Of a stretch of 64,000 nucleotides of DNA, positions 28,662 through 37,296 are shown in pieces. Position 1 is the first letter of the stretch, and every line of letters begins with the position of its first letter. This DNA is from G965216255 sp965216255 (GTDB lineage Bacteria; Bacteroidota; Rhodothermia; Rhodothermales; Bin80), in contig OZ244148.1 in assembly GCA_965216255.1 (NCBI GenBank), forward strand, positions 4,650,001 to 4,714,000. The letters are read 5' to 3'. Below the pieces are notes generated by a model that saw only the letters and a list, made by a program, of their open reading frames with translations, did not search any database and was not told where the DNA came from. The position numbers and the translations under genes were made by a program.

Positions 28662-29241
28662 GCTGCAAACCACCGGCTGCTGCTTGGCCTTAAGGGTCCG
28701 GTAGTGAGCGAGTCCGGAAAAGGCAGAGCAAAGACTCTGTCAGGTAAGGGCCATAGAGTCGAACGCAAGTGAACCGTCGAAGAAGTGTCGAAAGACCATG
28801 GATGATGTCAAAACCGGGGTCTCACCTCTGCTCCGGGACGAGATCGGGAGGTGCCTGTTTACGGCCCGATCGGCATCCGGCATATAGGCGGCGAGAATAT
28901 GGTCTAGGCCTAAATGCGGAACGTGGGAAGCTGTCGGGGCGATGTTAAGGGAGCCTCGCAAGCGGAGAACCCGCAAGCGATTGAGTACCAATGCGCCCCA
29001 CGGTGGCGGATCGGCTCGTAGTAGTGAGGAAGGTTCTGTAACGGAACTGGAGCGAAGGGGCCGACTCGGCCGGTGGAAGGAGCGGAACAACCGCAATGGC
29101 GGGAGGAACTTGCTCACGAAACAAGGGCTTGGCTGCTGGCTGGCCCAGTGTCTGGGCGGGCCGAGAAGAGCCGTATGAGGCGAGAGCCTCACGTACGGAT
29201 CTGTGGGAGCCTGGGGGTGAGATTCCCCCGGGCTACCCGAC
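28662..29241 (+). ncRNA. Group II intron ribozyme, copy 3 (5' truncated)
   Basis: It lacks the first 107 bases of copy 1 and joins at GCTGCAAACCACCGGCTG. It is more diverged than copies 1 and 2. Domain V is at 29168-29201, where GAGGC now pairs with GCCTC instead of GTCTC (a G-U to G-C change); one outer pair is lost (GGATC). The 3' end, GGGGGTGAGATTCCCCCGGG then CTACCCGAC, joins the 3' exon precisely at ATCCATTTG. Confidence 0.75.
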
Positions 29242-30239
29242 ATCCATTTGATAGTGCGGACGGGGCACAAGGTGGCTGGAAAAAAGTCTGGGGCCGCGCT
29301 AGGCGGTCGCTGCGATTCCAGGGTGGTTAAGACGCATGTGCACTATCCCACCGATGTGGGTCTGTGCTGGGATGCACTTCGTGGTCTAATACGTGTGAGT
29401 GCACGCTCGGCTGCGGCATTCGCTCTTCCGGGCTGGCGCAAGCATGCGGATCGCACGCGGAAGGTATACCAGGCCTTCAGCCGGGTGCAGACGGCCCCGC
29501 GCTACCGGCAGAATCCGAAAGGAGTGAAGGCGTACTTGCGCCAGTGCACACAGACTGCAGCACGTACGCTGTTAAATGCCTTGGCCACGGCGCAGAAATC
29601 GGCGGCGGCGCGAGCGGATATCGCGTATTACTTGCACTATGTGGACTTGTTGGTGGATCAGGCGTCGCATCCTCTTGGGCGAGAAGATTCCGCATGCGCA
29701 GAAAGTGTTTTCCATCCACAAGCCACATACGCGTTGGATCAGCAAAGGCAAGGCGGGCGTGCTGGCGGAGCTGGGCCTTCCGGTCGCACTGGTAGAAGAT
29801 GAGCACCGGTTGGCTTATCACATCCTGGGGGACACATCAGATGTTGAGGTGGCGGTAGCGATCATTGACGCGGTGCAGGCGGCTTTTCCAGCGTTCAATG
29901 CGTGCAGTTTTGACCGGGGCTTCCACAGCTTGAAGAATCGAGAAGCATTGGATGCTCGGCTGGCGCTCAATGCGCTTCCGAAGAAGGGCAAGCTTTCTCT
30001 GGCGGAGCGTGCGCGAAAGCGCGCGCTCGCGTTCAAGGCAGCGCAGCGGCAGCACCCGGCCGCCGAGTCGTGTCTGGCCAATTTCGGACTTCGGGGCGGT
30101 GGGGCGGCAGAAGAGTCCGGAGAACTTCGCGCTGATGGTGAGCCTGTCCGTGCTGGCGGTCAACGTGCACCGGCTGGGTTGCCTGGTGCGCGACCAGGAA
30201 CGGGCACGAATAAGGCGTCGGCGAAAGCGCGCGGCGTAG
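29242..30239 (+). pseudogene. ISNCY transposase, 3' exon, frameshifted
   Basis: The transposase resumes at IHLIVRTGHKVAG and contains THVHYPTDVGLCWDALR. A +1 insertion near 29715 (CATCCACAAG versus CATCCCAAG in copy 1) shifts the frame before PHTRWISKGKAGV. A second shift lies in the G-run after FGLRG (about 30095). The C-terminal end QKSPENFALMVSLS ... RRKRAA closes at 30239. Even after intron removal the gene is broken. Confidence 0.82.
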
Positions 30240-30465
30240 GCCCGCTACCACCTCGAAGAAAGGTCCCAATCGCAGGCCCCAAGGGACACGTATGCCCTCC
30301 CGATAGGAACACAACGCCCTTCGAGCCGCAAACTGTCCGTGCGCGCACGCAAGAGACGCCAGCATGGCCGAAACACTTGAAGCGGACCGTCAACGAACTC
30401 AAAAAACGACCGTGCCTGTGTATTCGATGCCGAAAAAAGAGAGTATTCGGTCAATCACTCACTAG

Positions 30466-30709
30466 GTTCGTCCGAGGATTCGATCAGAAGCGGACGCGGT
30501 ACACCAAGAACTTGGACAGAATTTCGGTCTACAGCGGATCGGATTCGGTTCGGTCTAGGGGTGGTCGTCTCTGTCCAACTCAGGACCCAATTGCACAGCC
30601 TACCAAGGTCGCCGCGACATCGTGACCAAGTTTTCGATGATGGTTTTCAGTCTCCTCATCGGCACGGCTGGAATTCTACAACTCACGAAAGTAGCCCCAC
30701 AGCCTCTCC
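30466..30709. other. Spacer with a likely IS3 end fragment
   Basis: Around 30498-30528 the sequence GGTACACCAAGAACTTGGAC followed by AGAATTTCG resembles the left end of the local IS3 element (TGTACCCCAATCGTTGGACAG...ATTTCG). No transposase is attached. The rest of the 244 bases shows nothing recognisable. Confidence 0.35.
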
Positions 30710-31453
30710 TCACGCCAGCTGCTCGAAATCCACCAGCCTGTAACCGACACCCGTTACGCTGAGCACATGCCGCGGCTTCTTCGGGTCCTCGTCCAGCTTG
30801 CAGCGCAGCGAATAAGTGTGGCGGTCAATCGTGCGAGTCTCTATCGAAGCCGGAATCCTGAGCACCTTAACATTGAATTCGGCGCGTGAGACGGCTTTGC
30901 CACGTCGGTGCGCCAGGTGGCGAAGGACGGCCCACTCCAGGGGCGTCAGGTGGACATGCTCCTTGCCGCGAAGGGCGACGTAAGTTTCAAAGTCCGCTAC
31001 GACACCGCCGACACGGATTTTCTTCGGCCGTGGCCTCGTCCCTTCGCCGCGTCGGCGCACCGCATTTGTGCGGGCCAGAAGCTCCCGCATGCTGAATGGC
31101 TTTGCGAGATAGTCGTCGGCGCCGAGGTTCAGGCCGCGCACGCGATCAGACTCTGTGGCTTGGCCCGATACCATGATGATGGGCGTGCGCACATCCGCTG
31201 CGCGGGCGCGGCGCAGCACCTCGAAGCCATCCATTTCGGGCATGACGACATCCAGTAGCACCACGTCGAAGGGTGCTCCGTCCAGAAGCAGATCGGTGGC
31301 CTCCTTGCCGTTTTCCACGATTACAATCTCATATCCGCCTTTCTTCAGGGTATGCTCGATCGCATTGTACATGTACCACTCGTCTTCGGCGACAAGGGCG
31401 CGGGGCGGCGCTTCGAAAGGCGCCTTCTTCGGGGGGGTGGTTTGGGTCAACAT
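30710..31453 (-). CDS. OmpR/PhoB-type response regulator
   Basis: This 247-residue protein has an N-terminal receiver domain with acidic pocket E23/D24, phospho-acceptor D68 (VVLLDVVMPEMDG), SGQ switch region and K in YLAKPFS. It ends in a winged-helix DNA-binding domain (LTPLEWAVLRHLAHRRGKAV ... DRHTYSLRCKLDEDPKKP). It follows the histidine kinase gene after 17 bases and is its partner. The regulated genes are unknown; the operon stands alone. Confidence 0.92.
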   Translation of the reverse strand: MLTQTTPPKKAPFEAPPRALVAEDEWYMYNAIEHTLKKGGYEIVIVENGKEATDLLLDGAPFDVVLLDVVMPEMDGFEVLRRARAADVRTPIIMVSGQATESDRVRGLNLGADDYLAKPFSMRELLARTNAVRRRGEGTRPRPKKIRVGGVVADFETYVALRGKEHVHLTPLEWAVLRHLAHRRGKAVSRAEFNVKVLRIPASIETRTIDRHTYSLRCKLDEDPKKPRHVLSVTGVGYRLVDFEQLA

Positions 31454-31470
31454 GGCTTTTTTGGTTTGGG

Positions 31471-32238
31471 TTATGCGGATTCGTTTTGGTCCGGGCTGGT
31501 GATGGGAAGTAGCACCCGGAAGGTTGAGCCGGTGCCAGGCGTGCTCTCGATCTCGATGTGGCCGCCGTGCGCCTCAATGATCTCCCGTGCGATGGCGAGG
31601 CCAAGCCCTGAACCGCCGTCCGGGTTGCCTTTGTCCACGCGGTAGTATGGCTCAAACAGGCGCCGGCGGTGCTTCCGTGCGATGCCGCGGCCCCGGTCCG
31701 TGATTTCCAGGACGGTGAAGAGCTTAAGCGGCCGGCGCGCCTCGTATACGCGAATACAGATGGTGTGAGGCCTGCTGTACTTGACGGCGTTGTCCAGAAT
31801 ATTGTTGAGCACACGGCAGAGCGCGTTCCGGTCTGCAAGAATGGGGCGCAGGGTATCCGGCGCATCGAGCAGGAATTCGTACCCGTTGCCACCGTGCATC
31901 GTGCGGTATAGCGCTGCGGTATCCGCAAGGAGCCTTTGTAGGTAGGTCTTCTCCAGACGGAGCTTTGTGCTATGTGCGCCTTTTTCGGGCAGTGCACCGA
32001 CGCAGTCCGCCAGATCGGCCAGGTGGTGTACCTGGTCAGCAATCAGTTCGTGGAATGCGGTGCGCTCCGGATGGTTGGCTTCCATGTTGCGGAGGAGGTC
32101 GTTGTAGAGTTCGATGGCGCCGAGCGGCGTCTTCATGTCGTGGGAGAGCGAGGCGGCATCCGGCGGCGGGAGGGTATTATCCTTCCGCCGCGGGGTGTTT
32201 TCGGCGCTGGCGTGGTCAAGAGGCAGGGTGGAGGACAT
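31471..32238 (-). CDS. Soluble sensor histidine kinase
   Basis: The 255-residue kinase starts at MSSTLPLDHASAEN; a longer upstream frame has no coding character. It has a phospho-accepting H-box (SLSHDMKTPLGAIELYNDLL) near residue 34, then the ATPase domain with N-box (NILDNAVKYS), G1 (TDRGRGIA) and G2 (GGSGLGLAIA). There is no membrane segment and only about 25 residues before the H-box, so it lacks its own sensor domain. It probably receives its signal from another protein or acts as a phosphorelay element. It is co-transcribed with the response regulator. Confidence 0.88.
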   Translation of the reverse strand: MSSTLPLDHASAENTPRRKDNTLPPPDAASLSHDMKTPLGAIELYNDLLRNMEANHPERTAFHELIADQVHHLADLADCVGALPEKGAHSTKLRLEKTYLQRLLADTAALYRTMHGGNGYEFLLDAPDTLRPILADRNALCRVLNNILDNAVKYSRPHTICIRVYEARRPLKLFTVLEITDRGRGIARKHRRRLFEPYYRVDKGNPDGGSGLGLAIAREIIEAHGGHIEIESTPGTGSTFRVLLPITSPDQNESA

Positions 32239-32285
32239 TGGGGGTATGTACCGGTTTGTGATGGCAGTTTGTGGGGTGCATGCGG

Positions 32286-32537
32286 CTAATCCTGGGTGCC
32301 GAGGAGGTACCAGGTGCCCGGGGTGCGGCAGCGACAGCAGATGAGGTAGACGCCATGCCCGGTTACCACCTCGTAGTAGGTGTGACGGGCTTCCCTGTCC
32401 CACCATGCGGTCTGCACGACCCACACGCGCAGGATGCGCTGTATGACATAGGTTCGGCTCTGGCTACAGGGACGCCTAAACGCGAGCGGCCGCGTTCCCG
32501 AGCAGCGAACGTGAATGGTTTCTTCCAGATGTTTCAT
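32286..32537 (-). CDS. Small DUF6504-like protein at the end of the dnaE2 operon
   Basis: The 83-residue protein contains TAWWDREARHTYYEVVTGHG and a tyrosine/tryptophan-rich end (GTWYLLGTQD). This resembles the DUF6504 proteins often found beside Y-family polymerase/DnaE2 genes. It overlaps the last 62 bases of dnaE2 in another frame and would be the third gene of the mutagenesis operon. The family assignment is from memory and the protein is short, so confidence is moderate. Confidence 0.5.
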   Translation of the reverse strand: MKHLEETIHVRCSGTRPLAFRRPCSQSRTYVIQRILRVWVVQTAWWDREARHTYYEVVTGHGVYLICCRCRTPGTWYLLGTQD

Positions 32538-35500
32538 GATCTTGGCTTACAAACTGGTCGCGGCCTCCGCCCATCTGCAGGTGGCCGCCGTATCCGCCCA
32601 GCACCCGGGGGAGAGGCCAGGCCTGCAGGATGATGAGGGCGCGCCATCGTCCCTCGGCCTGAAGCTGGCCGGTGATGACTACGGCCGGGGCCTGCAGGGC
32701 CTGGCGGAGCCGGTCCACTTGTTTGGGATAGACGATGGCCTGCACGACGCCTGTCTCGTCCTCAAGCGTGATGAAGACGACGCCCTTGGCCGTGGGCGGC
32801 CGCTGCCGCATGATGACGCGGCCGGCGATGCGCACTATGCCCTTAACATGATGCTGCAGCCCCTGGATAGTAGTCACGTGCAGGGCGTTTAGCGTGGCGC
32901 GGGCGGAGGCGACGGGATGGACGGTGCTCGTGCCGGTGGACACAAGATCCCAGGAGAGGCGCTCCGATGCCGCAATCGGCGGCAGCTGCGGGATGTCGTC
33001 CTCCTCAATGGCATCTCTGCCGAAGAGCCGCGCGGGTGCCTCGCTGCCGGGTGCGTTGTGGCGCTGTTCCAGAACACCGATTTCCCAGAGGGCCCGGCGC
33101 CGGTCGCCGGCCAAATCGTCCAGGGCTCCGGCCATGGCCAGGGCGCGGAACTGGTCATGGTCCAGCGCGGTGCGGCAGTACAGGTCTTCCACGGACAGGA
33201 AGGTGCCCGTCGTCAGGCGTGCCCACAGTATTTCGGATGCAGCATCTGCAGAGATGCCCGCCACCACGCGCAGCGGACGGCGGATGCACGGCCGGCCTCC
33301 TTCGTCGCGCTCCAGCTCGTAGCGTGCGCCGCTGCGCCGGGCGCAGGCCTGCAGCATGCGCACCCCCAGGCGCTGCGCCTCCTTTTCCAGGGTCAGAGCA
33401 TCGTACATGCCTGGCCGGTGTTCGAGGACGCCCGCGAAATAGGCGGCCGGATGGTGCAACTTCAGGTAGGCACTGTGATATACGGTGCGTGCAAAGGCGG
33501 CGGCATGGCTGCGGCAGAAGCCGTAGCCGACATATCCGGACACCTTGGCAAAGACCTCATGGGCCGTCTCCAGCGGGACGCCCTTCCGCACGGCGCCGCC
33601 GATGAAGCTCTCCTTCATCTCCGCCATCTCTTCCGGATCACGGTATTTCGACATCAGGCGCCGAAATCCATCCGCCTCTTCCAGGGTCATGCCGGCGAAA
33701 CAGTGGGCGATCTCCAGGATCTGCTCTTGGAAGAGCACGACGCCGTAGGTGTCCCGGAGGATGGGCTCGAGCCGGGGGTGGTCGTAGATAACGGCCTCTT
33801 CGCCGCGACGGCGGCGGATGAAGGGATGCACCATGTCGGCCTGCAGCGGGCCGGGGCGGAAGATGGCCACCTGGGTCACGAGGTCCTGGAAAGAGCGGGG
33901 TTGGTGACTCGCCACCAAGTGCATCTGTCCCATGGATTCGATCTGGAAGAGTCCCAGGTTGTCGCCCTTGCGGATGGAGGCATAGGTCTCGGCATCGTCC
34001 AGGGGAAGCGCATCAATCCAGTCGCTCTCGGGCAGGCCCTCGCCGCGCTCGTGCTTGGCAACCAGACGGCTGGCCATGTCCAGGGTGGCCAGCATCCGCA
34101 GCCCCAGGACATCGAACTTGACCAGTCCCAGCGCCTCGACATCGTCCTTGTCGAACTGCACCATGCGCACGCCGTTGGCGGAATGCTGCACGGGTGAAAA
34201 CTGCCAGAGCGGAGCGCGGGAGAGGATCATGCCTCCGCTGTGCAGCCCCAGGTGTCGCGGTACGCCGTTAAGGGAGGCGACGCTCTGCAGCAGCGTATCC
34301 ATCATGGGAGATGTCCCGATGGCTGCCTCCAGGTCGCTTTTGAGGGCATGGATTTCCCTGGTCGAGCGGCGGCGCGGGACGGCCTTGGAGATACGGCTCA
34401 GGTCACTGGCTGGCCATCCGAGAGCCTTGGCCACGTCACGGATCGCCAGGCGGAGCCCGTAGCAGACGAGCGTCGCCGTCATGGCGGTATGCTCGGGCCC
34501 GAAGCGCTGCTCGATCCAGGCGATGATTTCGTCGCGGCGCTCGGAGTCGAAATCGACATCAATGTCCGGCGTGCCCACGCGCCCGCGGTGCAGGAAGCGC
34601 TCGAAAAGCAGGTTCTGCTCGATGGGACAGACCGTCGTGATGCCGAGCAGATAGGCGATGATCGAGTTGGCGGCCGAGCCCCTGCCGGCATAGCGAATGC
34701 CTCTGCGCCGCGCTTCCGCAATAATTTCATGGACAACGAGGAAGAAGTCGCACAGGTCTAGGTCCGCTATCGTGGATATCTCATGCTCCATCTGCCGGCG
34801 TGCGGCGGCGGCGTGTGGAGCGTTGCGGTAGCGCCGCAGCAGGCTCTCATCGCAGAGCCGCCTCAGCATCGGCAGCGCCTGCTCACGGTCGGCAAGCCGG
34901 GGCGCGGGCGCAATGAGATGGCCCGGCAGCAGGTTGACGTTGCAGGCGGCGGCAACATCGGCGGCACGATCGAAGGCGTGCGGATGGGGCAGGAGCCTGC
35001 GCAGTGCACCCGGGGCACGAAGGAAGGCCTCGGCATTGGAAGGCCGCTGCGCCGTATGGTCGAAGACGGTGCAGCCCAGGCGGATGCAGGTCATGAGGTC
35101 GTAGCGCGCGTACGCCTCCGGCCGCGCAAAGCGCACATCGCCGCCTATGATGGTTTCGACGTTGCAAGTGGCGGCAAGCTCCATGAGCGCGCGCAGCAGC
35201 ACGGCGTCCCGTTCGTGGAGGTGGTGCCAGAGCTCCACGGACAGGCGGTCACCGAAGATGGCTGCAAGGCGGTCCAGGCACTGCCGCGCCGCAGGATGCG
35301 AGATCGAAAGGGTGCGCACGAGCAGCCCCTCGCGCCCGCCGGTAAGACAGAAAAGGTTGCCGGCAGGCACCAGGCTCTCGAGCGTGAGCGGGCTCTCGCA
35401 GCTTTGGGTAAGCAGCCGGCAGAGTTCGCCGTAACCTTCCCTGTTGGCACAGAGCAGCACCAGGGAGCTTCCTTCGACGGGGAGTTCTGCTCCGTAGACA

Positions 35501-35682
35501 GGCTTTATGCTGTAGGCCTGGCAGGCTTTCGCAAAGCGCACGGCCCCCCGCACCCCCTGCGCATCGGTAAGTGCAAGCGCATCCATGCCAAGCCGGGCGG
35601 CCTCTGCGGCCAGCTCCTCGGGAGAGGAGCCCCCGGCAAGGAGGGAGAAGTGGGACCGCGTGTGCAGATAGGCGAAAGGCAT
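32476..35682 (-). CDS. dnaE2: Error-prone DNA polymerase III alpha subunit
   Basis: This 1068-residue C-family polymerase does damage-tolerant, mutagenic DNA synthesis. The PHP domain is at the N-terminus (HTRSHFSLLAGGSSPEELAA). The catalytic palm has the PDIDVDF motif near residue 375. A helix-hairpin-helix region follows, and a C-terminal OB fold (GRVIMRQRPPTAKGVVFITL) near residue 960. Length and domain order match DnaE2 rather than replicative DnaE1, and the imuB neighbour supports this. It starts six bases after the imuB stop. The extreme C-terminus (after GGYGGHLQMGG) is unusual and overlaps a small gene. Confidence 0.92.
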   Translation of the reverse strand: MPFAYLHTRSHFSLLAGGSSPEELAAEAARLGMDALALTDAQGVRGAVRFAKACQAYSIKPVYGAELPVEGSSLVLLCANREGYGELCRLLTQSCESPLTLESLVPAGNLFCLTGGREGLLVRTLSISHPAARQCLDRLAAIFGDRLSVELWHHLHERDAVLLRALMELAATCNVETIIGGDVRFARPEAYARYDLMTCIRLGCTVFDHTAQRPSNAEAFLRAPGALRRLLPHPHAFDRAADVAAACNVNLLPGHLIAPAPRLADREQALPMLRRLCDESLLRRYRNAPHAAAARRQMEHEISTIADLDLCDFFLVVHEIIAEARRRGIRYAGRGSAANSIIAYLLGITTVCPIEQNLLFERFLHRGRVGTPDIDVDFDSERRDEIIAWIEQRFGPEHTAMTATLVCYGLRLAIRDVAKALGWPASDLSRISKAVPRRRSTREIHALKSDLEAAIGTSPMMDTLLQSVASLNGVPRHLGLHSGGMILSRAPLWQFSPVQHSANGVRMVQFDKDDVEALGLVKFDVLGLRMLATLDMASRLVAKHERGEGLPESDWIDALPLDDAETYASIRKGDNLGLFQIESMGQMHLVASHQPRSFQDLVTQVAIFRPGPLQADMVHPFIRRRRGEEAVIYDHPRLEPILRDTYGVVLFQEQILEIAHCFAGMTLEEADGFRRLMSKYRDPEEMAEMKESFIGGAVRKGVPLETAHEVFAKVSGYVGYGFCRSHAAAFARTVYHSAYLKLHHPAAYFAGVLEHRPGMYDALTLEKEAQRLGVRMLQACARRSGARYELERDEGGRPCIRRPLRVVAGISADAASEILWARLTTGTFLSVEDLYCRTALDHDQFRALAMAGALDDLAGDRRRALWEIGVLEQRHNAPGSEAPARLFGRDAIEEDDIPQLPPIAASERLSWDLVSTGTSTVHPVASARATLNALHVTTIQGLQHHVKGIVRIAGRVIMRQRPPTAKGVVFITLEDETGVVQAIVYPKQVDRLRQALQAPAVVITGQLQAEGRWRALIILQAWPLPRVLGGYGGHLQMGGGRDQFVSQDHETSGRNHSRSLLGNAAARV

Positions 35683-35688
35683 GGGGCA

Positions 35689-36834
35689 CTACAGGGGTTT
35701 GAACACGAGGCGATCTTCCGGAAAGAGGGAGTCTTTCCGCTCGGCCCGCAAGAGGGCCTGCTGCCCATAGCGCTTCTGCAGCAGATCGACGGCGCGCTTG
35801 AGGGCGGGCTCCTCCGTACGGGGCGTAAAGAGGTGGCCCTGCGCATAGGCCAGCTGCATCAGGCCTCCGGCGGCAAGGCGCAGCGAGAGTACCTCATGCA
35901 TGGCAAGCTGGAGGCACAGGCGCTCGTGGAGCCTGCCGGCAAGCCGCCGCAGGTCAGTTGCCGTCGACAGCCCCCGCGGTGCCATGTAGCGGGAGCTCAC
36001 CGTGCCTCGTCCCGGAACGAAGGCCTCCAGGGCAAGGGTAAGGGCAGCCATGCCCCGAAGCTCCCGGGCCAGATGTTCGGCAAGGCGCAGGATGGCGGCC
36101 CGGATCCAGGGCTTTCCGGCGGGAGCGGATGTCTCCAGTTCGTGTGCCACATGCACTTCCCTGTCAGGCGTGTAGACGGCTACCACGGGCTGCCTGCCAG
36201 GGCGCAGAATGCTATCGAGAAGCCCACCGGTCTCAGCCCCGAACTGCACGCGCAGGTGCCTTCGGGTAAGGCGCCTGCGTACCGCATTCAGGTCATGCAG
36301 CCCGAAAAGCCGGAGGCGCTCCGCTACCTCCGCTCCATGGTCACCAAGGATGCCGCAGGCAAGTACGGACACGGGGGTCTCGGAAAGGAAAGCCGCTTCG
36401 TCGCAGACGATGCGGAGCGTGGCGGGGGATGCGAGGTAAGCCGCCAGGCGTGTCCAGGCGGCATAGGAGGCCGCTGCGGCGCGAAGCTCCGCATGCTGTG
36501 CCACAAACCCTGCGAGGCCGTCAATGTCGGGATCCTGAAGCAGAAAGCATCCCGGGCGCGGGGCCTCCATGCGGGGGGTGAAGTGGAGCAGATGGTGGGC
36601 CAGGGCATTGTGGGCTGCCTTTTCGCGTGCACGGTCCCGCCGTGCAAAGATGGCGTGCACATATATTTTTCTTGCCCGTCCAAGAGGCATGCCCGCCTGC
36701 CAGTCCGCAAGGGGAGCAGAGGTCGCCACGGTACGCCCTTCTTCATGCACGATGACTACCGCGTCTTTGAAGCTCGTCACATGAGCCGCCACGTGTGGCC
36801 ACTTCACGAGGGCATAACGGAGCAATTTGGGCAT
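35689..36834 (-). CDS. imuB: ImuB-like Y-family polymerase homologue
   Basis: This protein of about 381 residues starts at MPKLLRYALVKWPHVAAHVT and has the Y-family layout: an N-terminal palm/finger part (ADWQAGMPLGRARK), a helix-hairpin-helix part (AERLRLFGLHDLNAVRR), and a little-finger domain. ImuB proteins usually lack the catalytic acidic residues and act as adaptors linking DnaE2 to the sliding clamp. I see no obvious acidic triad here. It is the first gene of imuB-dnaE2 and directly behind a strong promoter with an operator-like palindrome. The usual partner imuA is absent upstream. Confidence 0.85.
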   Translation of the reverse strand: MPKLLRYALVKWPHVAAHVTSFKDAVVIVHEEGRTVATSAPLADWQAGMPLGRARKIYVHAIFARRDRAREKAAHNALAHHLLHFTPRMEAPRPGCFLLQDPDIDGLAGFVAQHAELRAAAASYAAWTRLAAYLASPATLRIVCDEAAFLSETPVSVLACGILGDHGAEVAERLRLFGLHDLNAVRRRLTRRHLRVQFGAETGGLLDSILRPGRQPVVAVYTPDREVHVAHELETSAPAGKPWIRAAILRLAEHLARELRGMAALTLALEAFVPGRGTVSSRYMAPRGLSTATDLRRLAGRLHERLCLQLAMHEVLSLRLAAGGLMQLAYAQGHLFTPRTEEPALKRAVDLLQKRYGQQALLRAERKDSLFPEDRLVFKPL

Positions 36835-36864
36835 GATGTGTGTGTAATAGCGGGCAGGGCATCC

Positions 36865-36893
36865 ATTATACATTAAACACACATAGTGCGCAA
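36865..36893 (-). promoter_or_regulatory. Promoter of imuB-dnaE2
   Basis: On the minus strand a perfect -10 TATAAT (36865-36870) and a -35 TTGCGC (36888-36893) are separated by 17 bases, about 30 bases before the imuB start. The -35 lies inside a 22-base palindrome. Confidence 0.6.
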
Positions 36894-36900
36894 TAGGTGT
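36879..36900. promoter_or_regulatory. 22-bp imperfect palindrome, candidate damage-response operator
   Basis: Both strands fit ACACnTAnTGCGCAnTAnGTG followed by T; 18 of 22 positions are symmetric. It covers the -35 of the imuB-dnaE2 promoter, where a repressor would block transcription. ImuB-DnaE2 operons are usually under LexA control, so this is a candidate LexA-type or alternative SOS box. No second copy was found in the window. Confidence 0.5.
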
Positions 36901-37296
36901 AAAGAAAAAAATATTTCACAGCCATGGCTGCAGAGAGGGGAAGAACTGCCACGAGCATGCCCCGGGAAGCCGCCGCTTCGTCTATACACGAAGCGGCGAA
37001 TCGTTACGGATAGGAAGTTGATAAATAATAGATGTACACATATAAATTATTGCCCGCGCGCTCCGGGCTGCCTCGCCCGGGGCAGAAGGCGTATCGGCAT
37101 AGCCGTGCGGGAAGGCTCCCGGGCCGGATTGGCGGGGTGCCACTTCCAGGCGCCGGTTACAGCGCAGTTCCGGTACTATATTGTACGGGGGCAAAAGGGC
37201 TTCCGGCGCGTTCCAAACCTCGGTCCTTACACCGCATCTTTTTACGTGCGCGGCCGCGGAAGCCAGCCCGCGCTTTTTCCCAGAGGCGATTCAGTC
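36901..37296. other. Divergent intergenic region between imuB and the asparaginase-like gene
   Basis: About 400 bases. A plus-strand open frame crosses it in phase with the downstream gene, but its composition is not protein-like and the conserved start is at 37297. A perfect inverted pair CGCTTCGT...ACGAAGCG occurs near 36975-36998 (CCGCTTCGTCTATACACGAA then GCGG), a good hairpin of unknown purpose. Confidence 0.4.

Larger units (their letters stand above)
26567..30465 (+). mobile_element. ISNCY-type insertion sequence, copy 2, interrupted by group II introns
   Basis: This is the inverted partner of copy 1, starting TAGTGCTTGTACGAAAATAC and ending at the complement of GTGATTGACCGAATACTCTC. 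A 2127-base block (27115-29241) made of group II intron copies splits the transposase. The exact junctions are known because copy 1 gives the uninterrupted sequence CTGGAGGTG-ATCCATTTG. Confidence 0.85.

Noticed and set aside
27115..29241. Large near-identical repeats suggesting a tandem gene duplication
   Set aside because: Open frames in them are not protein-like; domain V and exact exon junctions identify group II introns.
32917..36876. Long plus-strand frames opposite dnaE2 and imuB
   Set aside because: GC-rich antisense shadows; the minus-strand proteins have clear family motifs.
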